Source: Endozoicomonas sp. ISHI1
GTDB taxonomy: Bacteria; Pseudomonadota; Gammaproteobacteria; Pseudomonadales; Endozoicomonadaceae
Reading direction: 5' to 3'
Assembly: GCF_024606225.1 (NCBI RefSeq)
Contig: NZ_JAGRPU010000007.1
Span: forward strand, 1-64,000
DNA length: 64,000 nt
Made by a program: the position numbers and the translations under genes. Below the pieces are notes generated by a model, which was given only the letters and a program-made list of their open reading frames with translations, was not told where the DNA came from and ran no database searches. Shown here piece after piece: positions 46,901 to 54,723 of this stretch; positions within the stretch are counted from its first letter, which is position 1; each line of letters begins with the position of its first letter.

Positions 46901-47805
46901 GGATGCTCACACCTTTCCAGCACTGGCTGGAACGCTATGGTCTTGATCTTGACCGAACGCGCCAGTACGCCTTCCACAGTGAAATTGAACAACTCTCTGA
47001 AGTGGGTGGGCTGGCGATGCCATTGGGCAAGGCCGCTTCCTCAGTCATTCTGCTGAGAACCGGCACCATGCTGTTTGCCAGACAACACAACGCCAACCCC
47101 CGGATGTATCGCAGCATTTCCCGTCTGGTGCCCGAAATAGTGAAATCCATGGCTTCCAGACAAGGAGTTCGAGTGCCACTGCTTCACAGAATCACACCAG
47201 AAAAAGTGAAAACTCTGGCTTCTGCCACAGCCGGTCTGGTGCTGGGCCCGGTAGCCACTGTCGGAACATACGCCCATGGTCTTATATCAGGATTTACCTA
47301 TGCTCAAACCTTCGGATTCGCTCTGGCGTCGAGTCTCACTTTCGACTTCTTCATGAACGACAACAAGGTACTCACTCAATGGCTAGGCGGACCTCTGGGC
47401 CGAAGTCTTGACAAGCTTAATCGCTGGAGAGGCGTAGGTGAAACGGAATCTGACTATGTGAAACGTACTGCCATTGCCACGCCTCAGCGATTCAGTGAAA
47501 CCAATGAAGAGTATGCAAAGCGTGTTAAATCAAAGGACATGATGCATGGTTGGATGCGGAACGAGCATTATCTTCAGTTCCGTGAACGACGTGATCACAC
47601 CATGAGGATGTATGAGCATGGCTGGGAGAAATACTTCAGGGAAAATGTGCCTAAATGGTCATTCTCCCATGCTGACAGCATTCCCTACTCCTACACTCTG
47701 GGTGCCTTCTTTGAGAGGCAACAAGGCAGTAATAAGAAACTTACTGCTCTTGATAAAACAACACTTCCCAAGGGAGACGATAAGGGTATCAGTGACGAAC
47801 TCTGA
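40969..47805 (+). CDS. Giant secreted repeat protein, paralogue 3 (2278 residues)
   Basis: Signal peptide MTNARPNALNLAVAAAISTS cut after ALA; the ribosome-binding site is TGAGGCAATAGA. The N-terminal region (about 25-480) and the C-terminal region (from about 1593) match the family. The centre contains a freshly tripled 7-residue unit (IETLRKK or IETLRKN, DNA 43402-43464), exactly one coiled-coil heptad, and a tripled LEHN unit (45391-45426). Its segment VPVDKADLNARIKAIQEHL followed by LPDFEDNTDPDTQQ resembles paralogue 1, whereas TQTDNQTPEDHLNDIERFI resembles paralogue 2, so the gene is a mosaic. The hydrophobic C-terminal pair is near 2082-2125. It ends GISDEL. Confidence 0.85.
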   Translation: MTNARPNALNLAVAAAISTSIIGTQALADRKLQTKSVDFVGNEHLEFTHSEIIVKPTLGDDQQPIPKSFTTTYPDQPQARAVCAGPNMGFTSILSVTDSCVSSIDLFETDENDAAQKYTKLLKVRGEGVFKFTHNLEEEELVIEVRGGMTDQDSVKAVRDQLKGVQSLEPFTKIAGPGQLYALLQGADDRAENLGTSDHYVPLATIEVEKVEVNGRTFMRLIASGDQPPELKRLGQSLFVNDEALLAAAASAYIQVHVLGEDIQQQALNELLAHSKPVGYIVHREDDTQFYPLPAGYPKLEVSEVSGEVIVFHGQKLNPHDIAFVENLNKPLGTELASSLTRQVKKYKVKSYQHVIRSRQMAVLEDFVTRHDAAVNRDQETLAGKNKPETLSLEEEDKLAILSLAYYESLHQALASATPDEADEFEFTPEHIKIASSVTTPTWLHIQLAKHFNFRPVLRDLLNTRHFVQNMLNTAPHISKLPGDFCYNDEHFADKVLRDLARQLIEVDNTLEDLQIKEAKLLQLENQLQQAMERVDAIDKEKQQTQRHYEQAEFELGHLRYDIEELENQERKLQKKIKQIPKLKQQLRDARIEIINTYNSELAIALGIDDWDDAQPQEEQSRRLLETINDMRTKVVATYTATGQSDEEVVKAKLAAIEGQFSITPDDKNDLSYSNPRSGLNLDETLMMAEENPSESLALIERHYGLVPVDKADLNARIKAIQEHLKHVNYFKQLEEQADQPPVQQQSIGTETEKAAATRAHNAVIGSHLNLPDFEDNTDPDTQQEVLFNWIESMNAEIQKLTKVSDDQLSEIETHRKKIETLRKNIETLRKSLKTLHIKDADQVGLIREIQSRNYRQLDENVALLRENARQLEKLVRLDTQHIQGEAIKARHLQKMNAVSEEVEIPLEYMLMHLEEIYSRRGYSKADAAFLRAALAGFYGTSGAEENRKLTDAVEVRVKKLADLEEELESLKTPRHIVKSEVLETMGNVEKILELDDPDKEDDVYKRRNAISRGMQTSITEASQRAEEEALDVLRSVETLLGIEVNEDDEKATRLDRARSRLDGDDVTEIKLDDIKNVLWDESIKLDEDRDSKLDTLRARLTYLVEDTNLQAKWQQLDFLEAIEYRLDINVDENVAAKERGKDFVAKLADELKVELKKDASLNEQIHALGYRIRTLNDELDKVINDLLDNESMERAIYSEIAHNLGIQDYEDDADEDVRINLITEKFQQLYKELYEAGRPTVNERIAAIDAELDRQLARLGPKPQYVLDREVARARGNIAKAEIELEQLHHKLDAVHREQVVFADSTDAPPDTDKYIAALNGALKDIHTRLGLTQTDNQTPEDHLNDIERFIQKSEYYAERRTEALHQLHTTIKALKIPFESDPDNLLEESNIMNAIRDYRASHDRNEVNKALGELPETRHKYTQVTKFLHEHEAREMELANAQDEEKQAQEALNTKNQAIDPSKDSDPKTKTKLEHNLEHNLEHNREVPDLVLEKKKAHISKAQEALKAHEATLKVIEDDVGLKPDPTARYADRVEALRHKQVEMGGFDGNGGKILQLTQEQDRLNREIEVRTADIEQLKEVLKVAEKAVENEGGPFQYTPKQANILTDIYAFVRSHPLKKQALEAAMGLAESAELSGKLLPNLQTFDLDDEFAPIRLQAFAGDDLTSKQASRIVEVFKSLKTTFPKSLFKPIEGRPQNILEEVQVLVHRARNEIKTAAQQYDEEILGIGSAGIQYVEHLPEDLKSFSEYFTTHSASGNRIITLLHEGLISKTELENYMKAVRDVDGYQTVAEFEHFLGYKHGVKVPEFRKVIQMLSDEGTEKFMQSAFTPVTVSASGPVGMKESVAGMKEYAAAVIANYVLDDIAFENGRRTAAFLTNIQNTLTPYANAVGLSESDLIKAIHDTLMQAHAAAIERQLNDYWVKPSASLAQIVTWYFSSYKPLLVAHTTLEAAILSLSNMSFLYLLDLTNRGDYTHRMLTPFQHWLERYGLDLDRTRQYAFHSEIEQLSEVGGLAMPLGKAASSVILLRTGTMLFARQHNANPRMYRSISRLVPEIVKSMASRQGVRVPLLHRITPEKVKTLASATAGLVLGPVATVGTYAHGLISGFTYAQTFGFALASSLTFDFFMNDNKVLTQWLGGPLGRSLDKLNRWRGVGETESDYVKRTAIATPQRFSETNEEYAKRVKSKDMMHGWMRNEHYLQFRERRDHTMRMYEHGWEKYFRENVPKWSFSHADSIPYSYTLGAFFERQQGSNKKLTALDKTTLPKGDDKGISDEL
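43402..43464 (+). repeat. 21-bp tandem repeat encoding one coiled-coil heptad, three copies
   Basis: Units start at 43402, 43423 and 43444, each ATTGAAACAC followed by TTCGCAAAAA or a variant. A partial fourth unit follows. The 7-residue period matches a heptad, so the rod is lengthened without changing phase. Confidence 0.9.
45391..45426 (+). repeat. 12-bp tandem repeat inside giant gene 3, three copies
   Basis: CTTGAGCACAAT three times without mismatch, encoding LEHN three times. The paralogues have a single unit at this place. Confidence 0.9.
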
Positions 47806-47898
47806 TATCAGAAATCAGCGGATGACCTCTTCATAGCCATCCAATCGAAGCCGGAATAAAGGAATACATAAGGGCTCCGTTAACTCTGAGGTAGTAGC

Positions 47899-50800
47899 AT
47901 GACAAATGCACGCCCCAATGCATTAAGCCTTGCAGTAGCAGTTGCAATCAGCTCCTCCATCATAAGCACACAAGCACTGGCCGAGCGCAAGCTTCAGATA
48001 AAGTCTGTCGATATTTCGGGCAATGGACATGTGGAGTTTATCCAGAGTGAGGTCATACTTAAGCCAACCTTAGGTGATGACCAGGAGCCAATACCCAAAT
48101 CCTTTACCACTACCTACCCTGATCTGACTCAAGCCAGAGCGGACTATCTCGTTCCTTCTAATGGCTTTACAGAGGTTCTTTCTTTCATTGATGGTGCCGT
48201 TTCCAGCGTTGACCTGTTTGAAACAGACGAGAACGGTGCTGCTCAGAAATACACTAAAGTCCTGAAGGTAGGTGGAGAGGGAATCTTCAGGTTCACCCAT
48301 AACCTTGCAGAAGAGGAACTGGTCATTGAAGTCAGAGGCGGAATGACCGATCAGGATTCTGTTGAGGCTGTTCGTGATCAAATAACTTTCTCTGACTTAT
48401 TTTTAGAACCTTTAACGAAAATCGCCAGCCCCGCACAACTGTATAGATTGCTGCAAGGTGCAGATGTCAGAGCAGGAAACCTCGGAACCAGTGACCACTA
48501 TGTTGCCCTTGCCACCATTGAAGTAGAAAAAGTTGAAGTGAGTGGCCATACATTCATGCGTCTTATCTCAGGAAGGGATCAGCCTCCTGAACTTAAACGT
48601 CTGGGTCAGTCGCTCTTTGTCAATGATGAGGTTCTGCTGGCAGCCGCCACCTCTGCCTATATGCAGGTTCATGTACTGAAAGGGAATTTACAGCAGGAAG
48701 CTCTGAATAAACTGTTGTCATACCATAAACCCGTCGGATATGTAGTACACATTGAGGATAACAGGCAGACTTACCCTGTGCCCACCGGTTATCCAAAACT
48801 GGAAGTGACTGAGGCTCCGGGAGAGATTATTGTTTTTCATGGTCAGAAGCAGAACTCTGCGGATATCGCCTTTGTAGAAACCCTCTATACACTCTGGCAA
48901 GAAGCTGAGGGTAATAACCACGCTCTTGCAGTAACAACAAAGGTTAAAAACCTTAAGATCGAAAGCTACCAGTACGCCATTCGAAGCAGGCAGATGGCAG
49001 TGCTGGAAGAGTGGGATGCGCGGTACGAAGCCGGTGAAGCTGTCATTGGCGAAAATGAGGCGAGGAAACGTGCACAAGAAGATCAAACGGTGATGTTTTC
49101 GCTTGATTTCTATGAGTCTCTCCAACAGGCATTGACCAGTGCTACTCCAACAGATCATGTCCATGAATTTGAGTTCTCACTGGAACACATCAGAGTCGCT
49201 TCGTTATTCATCACACCAATCTGGTTGCAGGTTCAACTCGCAAAACACTTTAGCTTCAAACCCGTAATTAAAGGTCTTCTCACTAACCCGCATTTTATTC
49301 GGAGTATTCTCAGCATTATACCCGTTTCCTCCGAATTACAGACCGAATTTTTATACAAAAACGAAGAGTTCGCTAACCAGGTTTTAAGCGACATGGCCAG
49401 ACAATTGATTGAGATCGAAAGCACGCAGGAAGAGCTACAGATAAAAGAAGCCAAACTCATACAGCTTAAAAGTCAATTGCGGCTCACAGTGGATAAAGCC
49501 ACTGCCAGTGAAAAGAAAAAATTAAGAGCACAACAAATCAGGCTACAAGTTGAGGATGAACTTGCTCAGCTTCGTAACATACACGAAGTATTGCATAGCC
49601 AGACACAAACACTCCAGCAGGAAGCCCAACGAATTCCTGCGCTGGAACAAAAGATTCGTGATGCCAGAAAAGAATCCAGAAAGGTTTACAACTCTGAACT
49701 GGCAATACAACTTGGCATAGATGACTGGGATGATACCCAGCCACTGGATGAGCAAGCCAGACGCCTCTCAGAAAAAATTAATGACATGAACAGAGCGGTC
49801 GCCGCAACCTTTACTGAAGCAGGTCTGCTTGATGAGGAAGCTGTAAAAGCAAAACTGGCGGCGATTGAAGGCCAGTTCGATATTAAACCCCTCAATGAAG
49901 ACGATCCGGGAGCCCGCTCCCGGTCCATTCAACAGCATCTGCATTATAGGGCAGAGCTGCTCGGTGAGGAGGCTCCACACAGACTGGCCATCATTGAAAG
50001 CCAGCTTGGTCTGGTTTCGGATGACGAAGCCCACCCGAAGACCCGTCGTCAGGCCATTCAGCAGCACCTTGAACAACTGGAAGTTCAGCTCGTTCAACAA
50101 CGTATTCAACAACAAAGCCCCCCCACAGAGGCTGAAAAAGCAGATACAACCAAAGATCGCCTTGCACTCATAGCCTCACATTTAAACATTAAGGAGTTTG
50201 ATGGCAATGCAGATATTGACGTTCAACAAAATCTCCTGCTTTGGAGAATTGAGTCACTGAATGCTCAAGTACAGAAAGCTCAATGCTGCAGGGATGACAC
50301 TATCGTCAAAGTCATGACAAGTGCTTTGGCAGCGATTGTTGGTATCAAGTTGAATGAAGACACCACAGAAGAAGACATCAACGCACTGATGGAAGTCATA
50401 CATGACAGGTTTCAACGTCTTGAAGATACGGAAGAATTACTCAGCGACATCAGAACACCTGGTCACCCCATATCCAAGCCTAAAGTACTTGATAAACTGC
50501 GAGCCGTGGAAAAAGCCCTGAAGATGGATAACCTCGATAGCGAGGACGATGAGTATTACCGTCGTCACGCTATTTCTAAGGACATACAGGCATACATCAC
50601 AAAAGCCGGAGAGCGGGCAGAGGAAGAGGCGCTGGATATACTGGAAGCCGCAGAAGAAACACTCGGGATCAATATCAAGGAAGGTGATGACAAAGCAGCA
50701 AGACTTGACAGGGTTCGTACAATACTAGACGGCAATGATGTCACTGAAAAAAAACTGGATGATATACAGTATACCCTCTGGGAAGAAGAAATCGATTTTG

Positions 50801-53800
50801 ATGAAGATAGGGATACAAAACTCGATAATCTTCGCGCGCGTCTTGCCTCTGAAGTTGAAGATACGAATGAACGAGCCAGAGAGCAACAGGAGTATTTTCT
50901 TGGAGCCATAGAATACAGGCTTGGCATCGACACGAGTAAAAACGTTGCTGCTAAAAAAAGAGGCAGGGATTTCGTTGCTAAAGTGGCCGACGATCTGAAA
51001 GTAAAATTTAAACAAGATGTCGGCCTGGATGAACAGAAGTATGTTCTGCAATCCAGAATTCGGGCATTGAAGTATGAATTAGACCAAACCTACAATGATC
51101 TCTACGATGATGAGAGCATCATCGAAACCAAATATAACGAAATTGCCCACCTCCTTGGGGTTGAGAACTATATAGACGATGGCACTTTGGATGTTCAGTT
51201 CAATCTCATTACCGAAAAACTACAACAGCTGTATGAAAAAGTGTTTAAAGCGGGCCAGCCTGAGGTTCATGAGCGTATCGCAGCCATTGAGAATGAACTT
51301 GACAGGCAAATGGCTCACCTGGGACCTAAACCCCGATACGTTCTTGACCGTGAGTTAGCCAGAGCCAGAGGAAACATAGAAGAAGCTGAAAGCGAGCTCG
51401 ATGAACTTCATCGCAAACTGGGGGCTGTTCATCGTCAACAAGTGGTATTCGCAGATTCCACTAACATCGACCCTGAAACGAGTAAAGACAAGACGACGCC
51501 TAATCAGGTAATGAAAAAACTTCAGACTGAGTCAGGTCTGACACCGGTTGATAAGCAAACGACCGGAGAGCGAGTAAACGACATCAGACACTTACTGCAG
51601 AGCGCAGGTTCAGAGAAACATGATGAAATCGTTCAAAAACTGAGAGCTGCTACATCAGAACTGAAAATCTCTGTTGAAGGTAACGCTGAAAGGCTTGCCG
51701 AAGAGGATTACTTCGATGCCATTATAACCTATACAGACACTCATGGTCAGGACGAAGTCGAGCACGCAATGGGCGAACTGCCTGAAACCAGAAAAAAGTA
51801 CGCTCAGGTCACGAAATTTCTGCATGAGCACGCTTTAAAAGAAATGGAATTGACCTGTGCACTGGATGAAGAAAAGCAGGCACGAGAGGAACTGAACACT
51901 AAAAATCAGGCGATGCATCCTTCCAAAGAAATCGATTCGAAAACTAAAACTAAACTTGAGCACAATCGACAAGTGCTGGATTTAGTCCTGAAACAGAAAA
52001 AAACAAAAATATTAAAAGCACAGAAAGCTATGATGGCTCATAAAAAGGATCTTAAAGCCATTGAAGACGACATGGGTATTAAGCCAGATCCCACTGCGCG
52101 ATACGCTGACCGGGTTGATGCTTTGAGAAAAAAACAGATAGAAATGGGCGGGCTTGATGGTACTGGCGGGAAGATCCTGCAACTGACCCGGGAACAGGAC
52201 AGCCTTAACAGAGAAATAGAAGTCAGAAAAGGGGAAATAGAGCAATTAAAGGGAGTCCTGAAAGCTGCAGAGGAAGCCGTTGAAAATGAGGGTGGCTCCT
52301 TCCAGTACACGCCCAGACAAGCAAACATACTCACCGATATCTACGCCTACGGGCAGTCGCACTCCCTCAAAAAACAGGCTCTGGAAGCCGCAATAGGTCT
52401 GGCAGAATCAGCAGAGCTAAGCGGTAAGTTAATACCAAATCTTCATACTTTTGACTTAGACGATGAATTTGCACCCATTCGCTTGCAGGCATTGGCCGGA
52501 AACCATCTGAGGTTTGATCAGGCCAGACGGATTGTGGAAGTCTTCAAAAATCTGAAGACTGCATTCACAATTGAGCCCGCAGAAGGCCAGTGTCTGAATC
52601 CTCTGGGAGAAGTCCAGAATCTGGCAGACTGGGCAAGAACCCACATTAAAACCGGGCCACAACAATACGACGATGAAATACGCGGCATGGGTGCAGCAGC
52701 CCTTCACTACGTGGCGCATGAACCAGAGGATCTGAAAAGCTTCCCGGAATACTTCGCTGCCCATTCTGCCAGTGGTAACAAGATCATCGCTCTGCTGCGT
52801 GAAGGTCTGATCAGCCAGGTTGAACTTGAGCACTACATAAAGGCCGTCAGAGGTGTCGATGGTTATCGGCTGGTGGATGAGTTTGAGCACTTCCTTGGCT
52901 ATAAACACGGCGTCAGGGTGCCTGAGTTCAGAAAGGTTGTCCAGATGCTGTCCGACAAGGGTGCTGAGGAATTCATGCAGATCGCTTTTACTCCTGTGAC
53001 CATGACCACCAACGGCCCGGCAGGCATGAAAGAGTCTGTTGCCGGCATGAAAGAGTATGCCGCTGCGCTCATCGCCAACTACGTTCTTGACGATGTTGCT
53101 TTTGAAAACGGTCGCAGGACTCTGGCATTCCTGACCCATGTTCAGGATACTCTGGCACCTTATGCCCATGCTGTTGGCCTGTCTGAATCAGACCTGATCG
53201 AGATCATCCATGGCACATTGATGCAGGCTCATGCCGCAGCGGTTGAGCAGCAGTTCCATGATTACTGGATCAAACCTTCAGCCTTCCTGGTACAGGCGGT
53301 CACCTGGTACTTCTCCAGCTACAAGCCTCTTCTGGTGACCCATACCGCTCCGGAGGCTGCCGAACTGTCCTTCTCAAACATGGCACTCCTCTATCTTCTG
53401 GATCTGACCAACAGGGGTGATTACCTGCACAGGATACTCACACCTTTCCAGCACTGGTTGGAACGCTATAGCGTTGATCTTGACCGAACCAGGCAATATG
53501 CCTACCACAGCGGCATTGAACAAGTCGCTGAAGTTGGCGGACTGGCAATGCCTTTCGGCAAAGCCGCTTCCTCAGTCATTCTACTGAAAACTGGCTCTAT
53601 GCTGTTTAACAGACAGTACAACGCCAACCCCCGGATGTATCGCACTCTTTCCCGTCTGGTTCCCGAAATGGTGAAATCCATGGGTTCCGGACAAGGCGTT
53701 CAGGTACCACTGCTGCACCGGGTAACGCCACAAAAAGTAAAGACTCTGGCCTCAGCCACAGCCGGTCTGGTGCTGGGTCCGGTAGCCACCGTCGGAGCAT

Positions 53801-54381
53801 ACACCCATGGTCTTATATCCGGGTTTACCTATGCTCAAACCTTCGGATTCGCTCTGGCATCCAGTCTCACTTTCGACTTCTTCATGAACGACAACAAGAT
53901 ACTCACACAATGGCTGGGTGGCCCCCTGGGCAGCAGTCTTGACAAACTTAAACGCTGGCGAGGTGCAGGTGAAACGGAATCAGACTATGTGAAACGGACT
54001 GCCATTGCCACACCTCAACGCTTCGGTGAAACCGATGAAGAGTATGCCAACCGTGTTAAAGTCAACCACATGATGCATGGCTGGACGCGGAAAGAGAATT
54101 ATCTTCAGTTCCGTGAACGACGTGATCGCACCATGAAGATGTATGAAAATGGCTGGGAGAGATACTTCAGGGATAATGTGCCTAAATGGTCATTCTCCCA
54201 CGCAGAAAGTATTCCTTACTCTTACACTCTGGGTGCCTTCTACGAATGGCAACAGAGACGTAACAGGCGAGCCACAAGGACCGCAGCGCCCGAGGCTACA
54301 GCTGTGAAAACTGCACTGAATGACCAGGAGATTGAGAAGTTCGATCCCGATAAAGATGAGAATACCCACGACGAACTTTGA
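47899..54381 (+). CDS. Giant secreted repeat protein, paralogue 4 (2160 residues)
   Basis: The ATG follows GAGGTAGTAGC; signal peptide MTNARPNALSLAVAVAISSS cut after ALA. N-terminal region to about 480, helical centre, conserved C-terminal region from about 1463. Central repeats include LGIDDWDDTQPLDEQARR, LGLVSDDEAHPKTRRQAI, LNIKEFDGNADIDVQQ, VGIKLNEDTTEED and LGVENYIDDGTLDVQ. From TPNQVMKKLQ through AEEDYFDAIITYTDT it follows paralogue 1, not 2 or 3. The C-terminal VAEVGGLAMPFGKAASSV block is nearly identical to paralogue 1. The hydrophobic pair is near 1950-1995. The tail is Arg/Ala-rich and ends THDEL, containing HDEL. Gap to gene 3 is 93 bp; gap to gene 5 is 342 bp. Confidence 0.85.
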   Translation: MTNARPNALSLAVAVAISSSIISTQALAERKLQIKSVDISGNGHVEFIQSEVILKPTLGDDQEPIPKSFTTTYPDLTQARADYLVPSNGFTEVLSFIDGAVSSVDLFETDENGAAQKYTKVLKVGGEGIFRFTHNLAEEELVIEVRGGMTDQDSVEAVRDQITFSDLFLEPLTKIASPAQLYRLLQGADVRAGNLGTSDHYVALATIEVEKVEVSGHTFMRLISGRDQPPELKRLGQSLFVNDEVLLAAATSAYMQVHVLKGNLQQEALNKLLSYHKPVGYVVHIEDNRQTYPVPTGYPKLEVTEAPGEIIVFHGQKQNSADIAFVETLYTLWQEAEGNNHALAVTTKVKNLKIESYQYAIRSRQMAVLEEWDARYEAGEAVIGENEARKRAQEDQTVMFSLDFYESLQQALTSATPTDHVHEFEFSLEHIRVASLFITPIWLQVQLAKHFSFKPVIKGLLTNPHFIRSILSIIPVSSELQTEFLYKNEEFANQVLSDMARQLIEIESTQEELQIKEAKLIQLKSQLRLTVDKATASEKKKLRAQQIRLQVEDELAQLRNIHEVLHSQTQTLQQEAQRIPALEQKIRDARKESRKVYNSELAIQLGIDDWDDTQPLDEQARRLSEKINDMNRAVAATFTEAGLLDEEAVKAKLAAIEGQFDIKPLNEDDPGARSRSIQQHLHYRAELLGEEAPHRLAIIESQLGLVSDDEAHPKTRRQAIQQHLEQLEVQLVQQRIQQQSPPTEAEKADTTKDRLALIASHLNIKEFDGNADIDVQQNLLLWRIESLNAQVQKAQCCRDDTIVKVMTSALAAIVGIKLNEDTTEEDINALMEVIHDRFQRLEDTEELLSDIRTPGHPISKPKVLDKLRAVEKALKMDNLDSEDDEYYRRHAISKDIQAYITKAGERAEEEALDILEAAEETLGINIKEGDDKAARLDRVRTILDGNDVTEKKLDDIQYTLWEEEIDFDEDRDTKLDNLRARLASEVEDTNERAREQQEYFLGAIEYRLGIDTSKNVAAKKRGRDFVAKVADDLKVKFKQDVGLDEQKYVLQSRIRALKYELDQTYNDLYDDESIIETKYNEIAHLLGVENYIDDGTLDVQFNLITEKLQQLYEKVFKAGQPEVHERIAAIENELDRQMAHLGPKPRYVLDRELARARGNIEEAESELDELHRKLGAVHRQQVVFADSTNIDPETSKDKTTPNQVMKKLQTESGLTPVDKQTTGERVNDIRHLLQSAGSEKHDEIVQKLRAATSELKISVEGNAERLAEEDYFDAIITYTDTHGQDEVEHAMGELPETRKKYAQVTKFLHEHALKEMELTCALDEEKQAREELNTKNQAMHPSKEIDSKTKTKLEHNRQVLDLVLKQKKTKILKAQKAMMAHKKDLKAIEDDMGIKPDPTARYADRVDALRKKQIEMGGLDGTGGKILQLTREQDSLNREIEVRKGEIEQLKGVLKAAEEAVENEGGSFQYTPRQANILTDIYAYGQSHSLKKQALEAAIGLAESAELSGKLIPNLHTFDLDDEFAPIRLQALAGNHLRFDQARRIVEVFKNLKTAFTIEPAEGQCLNPLGEVQNLADWARTHIKTGPQQYDDEIRGMGAAALHYVAHEPEDLKSFPEYFAAHSASGNKIIALLREGLISQVELEHYIKAVRGVDGYRLVDEFEHFLGYKHGVRVPEFRKVVQMLSDKGAEEFMQIAFTPVTMTTNGPAGMKESVAGMKEYAAALIANYVLDDVAFENGRRTLAFLTHVQDTLAPYAHAVGLSESDLIEIIHGTLMQAHAAAVEQQFHDYWIKPSAFLVQAVTWYFSSYKPLLVTHTAPEAAELSFSNMALLYLLDLTNRGDYLHRILTPFQHWLERYSVDLDRTRQYAYHSGIEQVAEVGGLAMPFGKAASSVILLKTGSMLFNRQYNANPRMYRTLSRLVPEMVKSMGSGQGVQVPLLHRVTPQKVKTLASATAGLVLGPVATVGAYTHGLISGFTYAQTFGFALASSLTFDFFMNDNKILTQWLGGPLGSSLDKLKRWRGAGETESDYVKRTAIATPQRFGETDEEYANRVKVNHMMHGWTRKENYLQFRERRDRTMKMYENGWERYFRDNVPKWSFSHAESIPYSYTLGAFYEWQQRRNRRATRTAAPEATAVKTALNDQEIEKFDPDKDENTHDEL

Positions 54382-54419
54382 TATCAGAAAACAGTGAGTG
54401 GTCCCTTCATAGCCACCCA

Positions 54420-54457
54420 AAAGAAACCAGTATAAAGGAATATACACAGGTTTCTTT
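54420..54457 (+). terminator. Hairpin after giant gene 4
   Basis: A 9-bp perfect stem (54420-54428 with 54449-54457) with further TATA pairing inside, 38 bases after the stop, in the same relative place as the hairpin after gene 1. Confidence 0.55.
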
Positions 54458-54563
54458 CGGATCATGCCATCGATAAAACCCTGTTAGAAGCCATTTTAGA
54501 AGCTATGAATGCACTCCTGCCCTGAAAAACAACTCAACTCTATTGGCATTGAACCTTGCCACT

Positions 54564-54643
54564 GTCAACTAAATTCGCTCAATAGCTTAACGGATTTGCC
54601 ATAGTGAACTAAATTTTCTCAACAGTCTGGCAAAACTGCCATG
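54564..54643 (+). repeat. Imperfect 40-bp direct repeat upstream of giant gene 5
   Basis: Two adjacent units beginning GTCAACTAAATT (54564) and GTGAACTAAATT (54604), each continuing CTCAA then AG. The second runs into the 17-bp element. A related sequence occurs once before the 17-bp repeats of gene 1. Confidence 0.7.
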
Positions 54644-54723
54644 AGCGATCGACAGCCGCTTCCCCGCCTGGTGCGGAAATCACTTTTCAAGGTAATAAAA
54701 GTACTCAGCTCCGAGGTAGCAGA
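54636..54723 (+). promoter_or_regulatory. 88-bp conserved upstream block, giant gene 5
   Basis: Same block and same distance to the ATG as for genes 1 and 2: CTGCCATGAGCGATCGA, CAGCCGCTTCCCCGCC, GGAAATCACTTTTC, GGTAATAAAAG and GAGGTAGCAGA. Here the -35-like hexamer is TCGACA. Confidence 0.6.
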